Below are positions 16,633-25,187 of a DNA stretch of 64,000 nt, in pieces. The position numbers and the translations under genes were made by a program. The notes under the pieces were generated by a model, which made no database searches, was not told the origin of the DNA, and was given only the letters and a program-made list of their open reading frames with translations. Positions within the stretch are counted from its first letter, which is position 1. Every line of letters begins with the position of its first letter. The stretch is taken from NCBI GenBank assembly GCA_903866255.1, contig CAIPMW010000076.1, positions 1 through 64,000 on the forward strand, in the 5' to 3' direction. The stretch is from an uncultured Chlorobiaceae bacterium. Its GTDB lineage: Bacteria; Bacteroidota; Chlorobiia; Chlorobiales; Chlorobiaceae.

Positions 16633-16919
16633 GAATAATTGTTGACTATAAAGACTCACCGTCTGGATTTAACCAGATAAAAATTGATTCTGCAAGATAT
16701 TTGTCCGATTATGCAATTCGGATAAGATTTAACGATGGTAATGAAAGACTTGTTGATTTCAAACCTTTTTTATCAAAATCGCTTCATCCATCGATTAAGA
16801 AATACTTGGACGAAAGTAAATTCTCCAACTTTTCATTGACTGATGGGAATTTGAACTGGAATGATTACGATTTGATTTTTCCAATTTCTGACTTGTATAA
16901 AGGACAGATCAAGGCATAA
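16629..16919 (+). CDS. DUF2442 protein
   Basis: A 96-residue partner of the DUF4160 protein. The C-terminal part matches the DUF2442 pattern (DYAIRIRFNDGNERLVDFKPFL, then FSLTDGNLNWNDYDLIFPISDLY). The first 20 residues are a variable lead. It is translationally coupled to the upstream gene, and a role as the antitoxin or DNA-binding half of the pair is plausible. Confidence 0.85.
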   Translation: MRIIVDYKDSPSGFNQIKIDSARYLSDYAIRIRFNDGNERLVDFKPFLSKSLHPSIKKYLDESKFSNFSLTDGNLNWNDYDLIFPISDLYKGQIKA

Positions 16920-17095
16920 TCCACGAAACCACAACACATGGTATAGTGGCAGGTTTCATTGGGTTCCGAGTTTTTGGTACGTAAAAAGGTCGGTGAAAAC
17001 TGATAGGAAATCGATGCGTAATCCCGCACGAACTCAAAGTCGCTGGCTCTTGATTGCGGACATTTGCTATATCTAACATCAAAAGGTGATGATGA

Positions 17096-17317
17096 ATGGA
17101 CGCCGTATTAGTTGAAAAAGAGGCATTAAGACTCACTCTCACGGAAAGGGCATTACTTGCTGACCATCTTCTACAGACGTTGGGAAGCGAGGATAAAGCC
17201 GTCATGAAGGCGTGGTCAGACGAGGCTGAACGTCGTCGCGGGTTGTTTATCAACGGTGAAATTGAAGCGTTTGATGGCAAATCAGTTGTTGATGCCCTTC
17301 GAAAAAGATTGAGATGA
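17096..17317 (+). CDS. Addiction-module antitoxin (Unstab_antitox type)
   Basis: A 73-residue protein of the putative addiction module component family: LTLTERALLADHLLQTL is followed by WSDEAERRRGLFINGEIEAFDG, where the conserved W-x-x-E-x-x-R and GE-x-x-x-x-x-G residues stand. Such proteins bind ParE/RelE-type toxins by the C-terminal half. It overlaps the toxin start by 4 bp. Confidence 0.88.
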   Translation: MDAVLVEKEALRLTLTERALLADHLLQTLGSEDKAVMKAWSDEAERRRGLFINGEIEAFDGKSVVDALRKRLR

Positions 17318-17595
17318 AATATCGCATAATCTCGCTTGCTTCTGAGGATTTGGCAGGGGCTGTGAAATATTATGAGGCTCAATGTGAAGGCCTTGTGGCT
17401 GATTTTCTTGATGAATTTGAAGCATCGTTGGAGAGAATATGCCATTGCCCTGACGCATGGATGGCAGTTAGCCATAACCATCGCAGGCATCTTTTTCGCC
17501 GATTCCCCTATGCTGTACTTTACTACAATGCCGGGAACGAGATCATTGTCTCAGGTGTGATGAATCTGCGGATGGACCCAGAAAAGCAGAGGTAA
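17314..17595 (+). CDS. ParE/RelE-family toxin
   Basis: A 93-residue toxin with the family pattern ASEDLAGAVKYYEAQCEGL, FLDEFEASLERICHCPDAW, RRHLFRRFPYAVLYY and VSGVMNLRMDPEKQR. RelE members cut mRNA on the ribosome and ParE members poison gyrase; sequence alone does not decide here. It is intact. The first 50 bases of this gene recur as a ghost at 36137..36190. Confidence 0.87.
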   Translation: MKYRIISLASEDLAGAVKYYEAQCEGLVADFLDEFEASLERICHCPDAWMAVSHNHRRHLFRRFPYAVLYYNAGNEIIVSGVMNLRMDPEKQR

Positions 17596-17629
17596 AGAAT
17601 TGAGAGAATGTAATCTCAGAGGATTTTCT

Positions 17630-17820
17630 GCCAGCGCATCTTCAGAAAAGCCTCCAGCGTCATAGCGACGCGTCACTCTCCATCAACGTGGTGCTCCGCT
17701 CAATACTCCCACTCCTCATGCTTGACCGGCAGGCGATTGAGATCGTCCCGCAGTGAGCGCCATTTTGGCAACACAATATCGGGCCGTTTGTTGTGCTGCC
17801 CACACCGTATGAATCTTATT
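17630..17820 (-). pseudogene. Chimeric ghost of ygjP-like and hsdR sequence
   Basis: Positions 17700..17765 repeat the end of the YgjP-like gene (WRSLRDDLNRLPVKHEEWEY-stop) seen intact at 27749. From about 17770 the text instead matches an inner piece of hsdR around residue 135 (HNKRPDIVL against HDKRPDIVL). Flanking 17634..17700 resembles 36197..36262. None of this can make a product; it is a junction of two gene fragments. Confidence 0.65.
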
Positions 17821-17881
17821 CGTCGATAATTATGAAAATTACATAAAAATAGCGATTTCACTGCGCTGGGTGTTACTCTTG

Positions 17882-18073
17882 TTATGGCAAGGCACAACAA
17901 CCGGACCCGTTACCAGGTTTCCCCAATGAGAGTTTTTTCTCCTGAAAATAAGTTATGACAGCCATGAGACGAATCTCTTGTGCCAAGTCTTGAATCCCAA
18001 TCTTGAGTGAGGCCAGCAAGTCCTGGGATACTTCAAACGTCATTGTTTCTGTCACATAGTGAAGCTCCTTCAC
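17882..18073 (-). pseudogene. Truncated UPF0175 antitoxin gene
   Basis: The first 50 codons match the intact UPF0175 gene at 35320..35598 (TMTFEVSQDLLASLKIGIQDL to EKKLSLGK), then the sequence departs and ends GNGSGCCALP-stop. The HTH region needed for DNA binding is lost. It is one end of a roughly 600-bp duplication (17916..18516 and 35464..36060). Confidence 0.75.
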
Positions 18074-18516
18074 AAAAATCGTTCAAGCGGCATGGAACCA
18101 TCCTGTTTCTTGTTTCAAAGATACTCACTGGTGTGTTGTACTCCATCAAGAGAAAATCAGAGTGTTTCATTCAGAGTACCAATATTGAGCCTGATCTGCA
18201 ACTCCTGAAGAAGCTCTTGCAAAAAATTCAGGAGTAAATTCCAGGAGAGGGAGAAAACATCCAGGCAGAGCACATAAACGGCCTTCAGCTTCATCATCAA
18301 CCACAAAAGTCTCAAATTTGCACTTCAGCCGTGCCCAACAGGAATAGCCTCGTCTCCTGGGAAACATCTGAGCGCATAAATGCAGAGCGGAGCCCGCAGC
18401 ATCCCTGGTAAAAAAGAGAAAAGCCCTCTCGCTCTCAAGAAGCCGGTATTTTTTCCGAAGCTTTTCCGCCGAAAGCGGACAATCGCGCCGCTGGATGCTT
18501 GCCGCTGCGATGGCAT
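17916..18516 (+). repeat. 600-bp duplication, copy 1
   Basis: Nearly identical to 35464..36060 in the same orientation. It covers the 5' half of a UPF0175 gene, its upstream region and a piece of a THUMP-like methyltransferase tail. A few single-base differences and a missing base or two separate the copies, so the duplication is not brand new. Confidence 0.85.
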
Positions 18517-18670
18517 GAGGCTCCAAAAAGCCCTGAAGCTTTTCGGCTTGTACGGAACGCACTCAACCAGACGAAACGTCCTGCCGGGGAAGGCATCAAT
18601 GTTGCGGTCAGCAGTGAAATAATCAACGCTCCTGTTCACAAACTGGAGGCCAGAATCACGCGCAAGCACT
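18325..18670 (-). pseudogene. Ghost of a SAM methyltransferase tail (THUMP-like)
   Basis: Across two frames the minus strand reads RTFRLVECVPYKPKSFRAF, then LEPHAIAAASIQRRDCPLSAEKLRKKYRL, then ALHLCAQMFP and GDEAIPVGHG-stop. This resembles the THUMP-like C-terminal domain of class I SAM methyltransferases, where R-x-FPLS-x-x-x-LRKK and a final L-x-C are typical. At least two frameshifts break it and the catalytic domain is absent. Similar ghosts lie at 26411..26552 and 35850..36060. The family call is moderate. Confidence 0.5.
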
Positions 18671-20461
18671 GTGCATATGGTAGTACTTCAATAACTCGTC
18701 AACAGCGGGATCGCCCGTTGCTGTGGTTTCATCAAACAGATTCGCAGCAACGACTCCCTTGAGCTTGTTCAACTGTGCCTCGTCAAGATGATTAAACTTC
18801 TCCCACCACTCAGTAGTTAGATTGTCTTTGTACTTGAAGCGATGGATGATAAACGCTTCCGGCATCCATAGGATTTTATGGAACTCGTCTATGTCTTTCC
18901 CGAACGCTTCTTGAAAAAAGGAGTTCCCGCGACTAACCTTGCCTTTTGTGGCGTTAAGGACAGCCTGGATTGATCGGATAAACTTGCGATTCCAATGCTT
19001 CCCAATATATTCCCGGTTATAACAATAATCAGGGTCGTCTATGGGATGATACTTCATCGGGAATGAGTAGATAGTCACACTAAGCTCATGGCATAAGTCA
19101 ATATTGATACTCAACCTGTAATACAAATCATCCGGCTTGTCCTCGAAATTGTAAAGTAAGTAGTTGGCTAATTTCTTGATACCATGCTTTGCAGCACTAC
19201 GAATAGCCATTTCGTAGGTATCTTTCATTGAGTAGTGGTCGAAAGCAATCCGCAACGGCTGGATGTTACTTTCGGCCAACTTTTCCATTTTCTTGTCAGT
19301 TACAAGACGAGCGTCTACACCCTGATTAAAATCAACGATGCGCATACGCTTCAGGCGTTTGAAATACTTTTCGTGAAGGGGACGCGCTGTATCATCAAAC
19401 TCAATTATAGCGTCTGGGCTTGCTACTTGAGCATAAAGTAGGTTGCGCTTTTCTCGTTTTAAGTAGAAGTCCGCTTGTTCCGTCTCAGGCAGTTTATTAG
19501 AAATACGGTCATACAAAACAATCATTTTCCTTGTATAGGCCCGCACGTTATACCCGTCTCGAAGGTTTTTCATCGCTATATCATATTCACTTTCAGGGAC
19601 ATACGTAGCACCGCGCCCAAATCCACACTCATTTATTTCATTGATGATTTTGTCAAAGTGTTTTGAAGCAAATACGTTGTTGTCCAGCAGGAGTAGGTCC
19701 TTTTGCGCACCGAACCGTTCATTGGTCTGCTGGATTTGCTCCTTCAGTTTTATGTAGTCCTTGTACTCCGGCTCTAACCGAGGGACAGCACAAAAAACGC
19801 ACTTGCGTGGACATCCGCGCGTCATGTAAGAGAGATAGGCATTGCTGGCAGGATACTGATAATCGATCTCATCCAAGATGGAGTAATCCAATGGCAGCTC
19901 ATCGATGATGTCATCGCTATCGTCATCCAGCATGCCTGGCTTATCCAACAAACCACAAATTGGCTTAATCCCGCATTCTTGAAACACTTGCTCGTGAAGA
20001 ATACTTGAAGCGATTCCGCCAACGATCATTCTGCCATTTTCCGAGCAGAAATTCTTTGCGTAATTGATAGTGCCGACTGTTTCACGCCAATAAAATGTGA
20101 ATAGGGTAGTGACTCCGACAACATCAAACTGAGGAAACTGGCTTTTTCGATAACGAAGGCGGTACTTATTTAACAATGATGCCTGTTCGCTATTCCTAAA
20201 GTTCGGGATAGCATCGAGTGGAACGAACTTCCCTATCTTTATATGCTCGATGAGTTTAGGGACTTGTTTTCCCAGCTTTGGGTCATTTACTTCTGCCAGA
20301 AACTCTTCACATAACAACTGTGCTGCAAAAAACTTGAGATCGCCTTTAAAAAAACGGACATCATCACCTCGTTTGCGGTAATAGGTGGCCAACTTCATAA
20401 GGCCCATCGGCGGATATTTGTTACTATAGTTCGGCTCAATCAAGAGAATATTTCGGCTCAT
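18656..20461 (-). CDS. Radical SAM protein of the NurA-HerA-GHKL operon
   Basis: A 601-residue radical SAM enzyme. Residues 1-170 form a Rossmann-like domain as in B12-binding radical SAM proteins (ILLIEPNYSNKYPPMGLMKL, VVGVTTLFTFYW, GRMIVGGIASS), but I see no D-x-H-x-x-G cobalamin motif. The radical SAM core follows with CPRKCVFC (C217, C221, C224) to bind the 4Fe-4S cluster, GATYVPESEYD and VDFNQGVDARLV. The last 150 residues are helical and unrecognised. It is the last gene of the operon and overlaps the GHKL gene by 4 bp. The substrate is unknown; modification of a nucleotide or protein partner is only a guess. Confidence 0.8.
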   Translation of the reverse strand: MSRNILLIEPNYSNKYPPMGLMKLATYYRKRGDDVRFFKGDLKFFAAQLLCEEFLAEVNDPKLGKQVPKLIEHIKIGKFVPLDAIPNFRNSEQASLLNKYRLRYRKSQFPQFDVVGVTTLFTFYWRETVGTINYAKNFCSENGRMIVGGIASSILHEQVFQECGIKPICGLLDKPGMLDDDSDDIIDELPLDYSILDEIDYQYPASNAYLSYMTRGCPRKCVFCAVPRLEPEYKDYIKLKEQIQQTNERFGAQKDLLLLDNNVFASKHFDKIINEINECGFGRGATYVPESEYDIAMKNLRDGYNVRAYTRKMIVLYDRISNKLPETEQADFYLKREKRNLLYAQVASPDAIIEFDDTARPLHEKYFKRLKRMRIVDFNQGVDARLVTDKKMEKLAESNIQPLRIAFDHYSMKDTYEMAIRSAAKHGIKKLANYLLYNFEDKPDDLYYRLSINIDLCHELSVTIYSFPMKYHPIDDPDYCYNREYIGKHWNRKFIRSIQAVLNATKGKVSRGNSFFQEAFGKDIDEFHKILWMPEAFIIHRFKYKDNLTTEWWEKFNHLDEAQLNKLKGVVAANLFDETTATGDPAVDELLKYYHMHSACA

Positions 20462-22011
20462 TGAAGACCTTCCTCGACCTTGCTGATAATTCGCTCAGCA
20501 GTTTCGCTATCTGTTTCAGTTAATATGATGCTGAATATTTTTGATATGAGCTTGCGCTCGGGTCGGCTATACTGTGAAAGCCTATCCGTACGATGCGTTG
20601 ATTTAATTTCTTTTGGTTCATCCGTGCTCACAGGCAATACTACCCTGATAACAGGTTTAGGCCGGTCGTGCTCTATCCTGGTTATAACCTTGTGCATCGG
20701 ATTATCAGCCTTCTCCTTCATTTTTTCGATGCGTACCTGAGCGGTCTCAGCTTCCTTCTTTGATTCAGCAACAATCTTTAAATCGCGTTTGCGATGATCT
20801 TTATCGACAAAACCGCTTGTTGCATCTTTTTCTTTGAATTCGGCTTCCTTTTTCTGGTATGTATCAATTTTCTTATAGGCACTATTGAAGGCCGAACCGT
20901 CATAATAGATTTTGTGAAGTTCCTCGTTGAAGTACTTTCGTAACTCTTGTTCGAACTCTGCTCGCGCCTTATTTTCGTTAAAATAATCGCGCTGCGAATT
21001 AGGAATCAAATCTTTGTTCAGAGCGAAAACCTCGCCGACAAAATAGCTGTTGCCACGATCCTCTTTGAACAACTTTTGAAGTGAGTCCTCACCGCCAATC
21101 TGTATGTTTTCTTTACGCAACCGTAGACCGCGCATCTGATTAATCTTCGGGATAGCTTTCTGAAACTTTGATAAACCGAACCACATCCAAGCCAATAACT
21201 CTCCATCTGCATCATAGAAGTTCTTGAAATCGATGTCAAAAATATCATCGTATTTGGTTCCTGTTGGTTCTTTCAGGATAGTGATATATTTCTTGAAAAT
21301 TTGTTCTCCCTCAAGCGCAATATTATATTCATCAAGTCTGAAGCCAAGCTCCTTAGCCTTTTTATACACTTCGCTACGATAAGTGAAGATATTCTGGTAC
21401 GGTACAGGGGCAACAAACGACAGATAATCTTTTACCTGCTGAAAATCGAGCAAGTCTGTGTTCTCTTGATTGATATCAATCAGCTCCACTCGAAAAAAAT
21501 GTGAGTCAAGATCGTCTGTCATCTCCTGTTCAAAGCGATTGATAGCATGCAGCATCTCATTAGCCGAGTGCTTCTTACCACGCTGGTTCTCGTCAATAAG
21601 ACTCCGCATTTTCTTGGCATCACAAACCATGATTGAAACCGTGTTCTCGCCTTTAGCAGAAGACCTAAAGACAAGCTCTTTGCAGTACGCCAAACCACAC
21701 AGTCTGCCAATTCCTCGAAATCCTTTGTCTTCACCAACTTTTTTGTCAGAATCGGCTATATTTCCAAGAGTACGTTGAAATGATGCTGCGGCTATACCCG
21801 TTGCGTCGTCTTCGATACTAATAGTTCGTTTGTCCCGATCCAGCCATATCTTAATTGTGCCTTCGTTGGGTTTCAGGATTCCTTCTTTTAAGGCTTTATC
21901 AATTTGATCACATGAATTCTGAATGTACTCGCGGTAGATTACCTTAGAGTCCTTATACATTCCTGTTGTAAGATTTTCTAAAATATTCGCACCAAAAACA
22001 TACTCAGTCAT
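20458..22011 (-). CDS. GHKL (Hsp90/MORC-like) ATPase
   Basis: A 517-residue ATPase of the GHKL fold. The N-box is REYIQNSCDQID (E28, N32, D35), the G1 box IEDDATGI (68-73) and the G2 box GFRGIGRL (97-104), so ATP binding looks intact. The middle resembles the S5-like transducer part of MutL/MORC/Hsp90-type proteins. The C-terminal 120 residues are charged and helical (KKEAETAQVRIEKMKEKAD). Such ATPases dimerise on ATP like a clamp; MORC relatives occur in defence operons. It lies 16 bp behind the HerA-like gene and overlaps the radical SAM gene. Confidence 0.8.
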   Translation of the reverse strand: MTEYVFGANILENLTTGMYKDSKVIYREYIQNSCDQIDKALKEGILKPNEGTIKIWLDRDKRTISIEDDATGIAAASFQRTLGNIADSDKKVGEDKGFRGIGRLCGLAYCKELVFRSSAKGENTVSIMVCDAKKMRSLIDENQRGKKHSANEMLHAINRFEQEMTDDLDSHFFRVELIDINQENTDLLDFQQVKDYLSFVAPVPYQNIFTYRSEVYKKAKELGFRLDEYNIALEGEQIFKKYITILKEPTGTKYDDIFDIDFKNFYDADGELLAWMWFGLSKFQKAIPKINQMRGLRLRKENIQIGGEDSLQKLFKEDRGNSYFVGEVFALNKDLIPNSQRDYFNENKARAEFEQELRKYFNEELHKIYYDGSAFNSAYKKIDTYQKKEAEFKEKDATSGFVDKDHRKRDLKIVAESKKEAETAQVRIEKMKEKADNPMHKVITRIEHDRPKPVIRVVLPVSTDEPKEIKSTHRTDRLSQYSRPERKLISKIFSIILTETDSETAERIISKVEEGLQ

Positions 22012-22027
22012 ATCATAATCCCCTTTT

Positions 22028-23743
22028 TTACTTGAACTGCTTGTAGATAGGTTTTGGGAATTTTAGCTTCAATAGGGAACGGAAAATGGGATTTTGTACC
22101 AGATAGTCCCCCTGCTCCAAGCGCGTCAACATGTTCTTGTACGTATTCGGTAGGCTTCCGTAGTCTCTCGTTGATGTTTCGATGGAATTGGTCCTTCCAT
22201 AGGCATGGGTGGAACAGTTCCCGGTTACACGGTCATGAATTGCCGATCGGAATTGTTCTGCAGCAAAGAGAACAACCCCCAAAGAGCGACCGCGTTCAGT
22301 AATATCGAGAATTTCCCGTAAGATAGGTGATGTTTTCGGTATCTCCTTTGATGCATACTTGTTGAGCTCATCGATAAAAATAACAATCCGTGTGGGAGGT
22401 TCTACCCCCGACTCTGCGTCATATTCCCCTAACTTCAGGTTGTAGATAGTACGGACGGCATCACCGAAAACAAACGCCTGCTTGTCCTCAGGGAGCTTTG
22501 CGATATCGATAACACATACTTCATTCTTTCGTATCTTCTTTAGTTCGTCAGCCAAGCGACACTCATGTTTACTTGAGTCAGGACGGTTAGCAAACATATC
22601 ATCATTTTTTGTGGCTTTATTTATAATACGCTTAAATTTTCGCCAACTTAGCACAGAGATTTCGTTAGACACCCGTTGTTGACCACCGCGCCCTGCGGGC
22701 TGCGACCGTTGAGAAAGCTCATCAACTCTCTCTCTGAAATCAGACCACGTATTGACACGACCACCGCCGAAATCAGGGTCAGTATCGTCTATGATTTTGC
22801 TGATGATCGCCTCCATTGTCTGCTGCGGGTCGTCAATATCGGCAAAGAGCATTTCCAGACTTTCTTTATCATCTTCATAGGAATACTTAAACTTCTGTAG
22901 CTGCCCGTAATCCATATATGTCTTTACGTCTTCCTGCAGTAGATACGTACTCTGTTTGGCCGATGTGTTGCTGGCGAAAGGCATGTAGTATTTCACATTC
23001 TTGAACGGGTCGGTAGATAAACCCAGCTTGTCATATTCTGCAAGAGCCTGATCTCTTTCACCGGGGCCATCAGCCGAGAAGTCGTTCGGACGGTCGATGG
23101 CCATCAAGTCTCTGCCTTTTACGTTGAAAATGACAAAGGCCACGGTATCATCTGGTTCATCACTACTCAAGTATTTGTCCTGAATGGCTTTCATCAGAAA
23201 CATCGCGTAAGATGTCTTGGCTGCAAGTCCTGAAATGCCCGAGATGTTTAAGTGCGCACCTTCTGGACCCAAGATGAATTTCGAATTCAAATGTACAGGA
23301 AGGGTGACTTCTTCGGCGGTTCCCTCGTACATCTTTAGCGAGCCGCAAACCAATGGATTTTGAATTTTATCCAATCCTAATGCCATCGTGATCTCTTCGG
23401 CTGTTGCAAGACACACCTTGGCATTGTTATGAACTGGCGTATACAGATTCCCGCTGTTGAAGGACACCTTTGCCTTTGCATAATTCATGCCAACACGAAG
23501 GGTCGGTTCATCAATATCGACATCACCAAAATCACTTGAGATAAAGTTTGTCAGAAAGCTCTGGGCATCCGTAATATGAGAGATGTTCTCAATCACCCCG
23601 AACGTATAGGAATTTTCGATATGCTCGACCTTGACAATATCGAATGCGTGAAGCTTCAAGTCTGAGTTTGTCCAGAAATTGAACTCATCCATGGTTGTGG
23701 GGCTTTTCTCGGTCGCCATTACACGGCCTATCAGTTTACTCAT
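22028..23743 (-). CDS. HerA-like hexameric ATPase
   Basis: A 571-residue FtsK/HerA-type ATPase. The N-terminal 90 residues are beta-rich and fit a HAS-barrel. The P-loop is unusual: GISGLAAKTS (169-178), with alanine where HerA has glycine before lysine. Walker B lies near residue 455 (RIVIFIDELNKYA), followed by SLGVVLFAAEQFRSAI and an arginine-rich TRLEQGDYLV end. HerA translocates DNA and works with the nuclease NurA. Here the NurA-like gene stands directly upstream with an 11-bp gap. Confidence 0.8.
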   Translation of the reverse strand: MSKLIGRVMATEKSPTTMDEFNFWTNSDLKLHAFDIVKVEHIENSYTFGVIENISHITDAQSFLTNFISSDFGDVDIDEPTLRVGMNYAKAKVSFNSGNLYTPVHNNAKVCLATAEEITMALGLDKIQNPLVCGSLKMYEGTAEEVTLPVHLNSKFILGPEGAHLNISGISGLAAKTSYAMFLMKAIQDKYLSSDEPDDTVAFVIFNVKGRDLMAIDRPNDFSADGPGERDQALAEYDKLGLSTDPFKNVKYYMPFASNTSAKQSTYLLQEDVKTYMDYGQLQKFKYSYEDDKESLEMLFADIDDPQQTMEAIISKIIDDTDPDFGGGRVNTWSDFRERVDELSQRSQPAGRGGQQRVSNEISVLSWRKFKRIINKATKNDDMFANRPDSSKHECRLADELKKIRKNEVCVIDIAKLPEDKQAFVFGDAVRTIYNLKLGEYDAESGVEPPTRIVIFIDELNKYASKEIPKTSPILREILDITERGRSLGVVLFAAEQFRSAIHDRVTGNCSTHAYGRTNSIETSTRDYGSLPNTYKNMLTRLEQGDYLVQNPIFRSLLKLKFPKPIYKQFK

Positions 23744-23754
23744 TTCGATTTTTT

Positions 23755-24945
23755 TTAGAATAAGTGCAAGAAGCTCTCAGCACTGAGGTATCGTGATTTC
23801 ACATAGGACTCTGTCAGATAAATGGGGTAGAGATGATTTGCCCACCTCAAGTCAGAGCCATAACAAACAGGGTTTCTCTCATTCATCATGTAAGCGCTCA
23901 GCGTATCAACGAGCTGGCTGTCTATACCACACTCGTTTTCTTCCTCAGTAACGAGAATTTTCTCGACTTTGAGAATACCATCGAATGGAGTCCGCGTCTG
24001 TGTCTTGTCCCTCAGCCGTATATACCACACCGCGAACTTGATATCGCCCAACATAGAATTTTCATACTCTGCAACGGGTGTACGACTATAGAGTGGCAAA
24101 TCCGCGATAAAGCCAGGGTTCGGCTTGCCGTTAATATCCTCGCAAACTTCTGGATTGAAGTTTTTTGATGCACCAATAACCCAGTTGTAGTTGTTTTTAA
24201 ATGTCTGGTACTTTTTCTTGTCAGCTTTGTCTCCCTTTGTTGGGCGATACTCTAACGATCCATCCTTGACTAAGTAGTTATTCTGATTTATTTTACCTTC
24301 TCGCACAAGCTCGGCAACAAGTTTTTTCTCACACTCAATCATTCTGTCCTGGACACAAGCCGTTGCCCTATCCTCGAATTTCTTTTCGTCATTCTTGGAT
24401 GTTTTGTACGGCAGTATTGTAGAAAACTCTATACCGAGCCGAGTCAATTCATCACACTCGCTCAGTTTCTTAGCTGTAGCTGGCCAAAACCCGGATATTC
24501 CGTCGGCATCAGCGACATCCGGCATAGATAACACAAACTCTCGTTTAAATTTGACCGGTACAACTCTCTTATCGATACGGCGGCAGCATCCGACACCTAT
24601 CTGACCGGCAATCACGGGGTAAATGATGCTTCGTCCGCCTGACTGTGAATAGGCAATGTCATCCACCTTGAAAACCCTGCGAGAACCATCCAAAAAGTAG
24701 CTCAAAATCTGGTCGTTGCGGGAGGCAAGCTTCTTGCATAATCCTGACAGGGGGACATAGGTTTTGTGCGGTGTAGTTTCGGCTCTTCTTTTCCAAATGA
24801 TCTCGCTATTGCCATAATCGACTGCTGGACGGTCCGCGTGGTCAAGAACATATTTATGAGCTTTATAGCTCTTACCGCCAGTAACCTCGGCAAGTATGTT
24901 CATAACCTTGTTGTGCTTTGACTTGGCACCTAAAGAACTGCTCAT
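23755..24945 (-). CDS. NurA-like nuclease
   Basis: A 396-residue protein with the motifs of NurA, an RNase H-fold 5'-3' DNA nuclease: LSYFLDGSRRVFKVDD (D86), YLVKDGSLEYRP (D228), WVIGASKNF (like the Gv-x-K segment) and a late TPFDGILKVEKI strand. The leading 70 residues are specific to this protein. It is the first gene of a four-gene operon with a HerA-like ATPase, a GHKL ATPase and a radical SAM protein, which makes a DNA-end-processing role in defence or repair likely. The call is by motif and partner; overall similarity cannot be measured here. Confidence 0.66.
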   Translation of the reverse strand: MSSSLGAKSKHNKVMNILAEVTGGKSYKAHKYVLDHADRPAVDYGNSEIIWKRRAETTPHKTYVPLSGLCKKLASRNDQILSYFLDGSRRVFKVDDIAYSQSGGRSIIYPVIAGQIGVGCCRRIDKRVVPVKFKREFVLSMPDVADADGISGFWPATAKKLSECDELTRLGIEFSTILPYKTSKNDEKKFEDRATACVQDRMIECEKKLVAELVREGKINQNNYLVKDGSLEYRPTKGDKADKKKYQTFKNNYNWVIGASKNFNPEVCEDINGKPNPGFIADLPLYSRTPVAEYENSMLGDIKFAVWYIRLRDKTQTRTPFDGILKVEKILVTEEENECGIDSQLVDTLSAYMMNERNPVCYGSDLRWANHLYPIYLTESYVKSRYLSAESFLHLF

Positions 24946-25006
24946 ACCTAACCTGATTGATTTGGATTAGAATGTGTTCAAGACAGAAATGAGAAGATTA
25001 ATAAAG

Positions 25007-25078
25007 CCCACCGCCCGCAAGCAGCGGGGTATCTGGTTTTAGAAAAAGCTTAACAAACTTCACCGCAAGCGGTGGGGA
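25007..25078. repeat. Two related GC-rich hairpins
   Basis: CACCGCAAGCGGTG (25061..25074) is a perfect inverted repeat followed by GGGAAT. A related, imperfect copy CCGCCCGCAAGCAGCGGGG (25011..25029) lies 50 bp away. In an AT-rich gap they may act as a leader structure or operator for the NurA operon, or as an old terminator of the AbiE genes. Confidence 0.5.
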
Positions 25079-25125
25079 ATTCAACCCTGAGAGATTTAAG
25101 TCAATAACTTCTTTTTCAAAAACAG

Positions 25126-25154
25126 AATATACTATTATCGATAAAGCACGGCAA
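25126..25154 (-). promoter_or_regulatory. Candidate promoter of the NurA-HerA operon
   Basis: On the minus strand TTGCCG, 17 bases, TATATT. The distance to the NurA start is about 180 nt, leaving a leader that contains the two hairpins. Judged by eye only. Confidence 0.3.
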
Positions 25155-25187
25155 AATAATAAACAAGTTTGAGCGAATGGCCACCAT

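Noticed and set aside
25007-25078. Possible degenerate CRISPR repeats (hairpin words)
   Set aside because: Only two unlike copies, no further repeats and no cas genes; better seen as leader hairpins.
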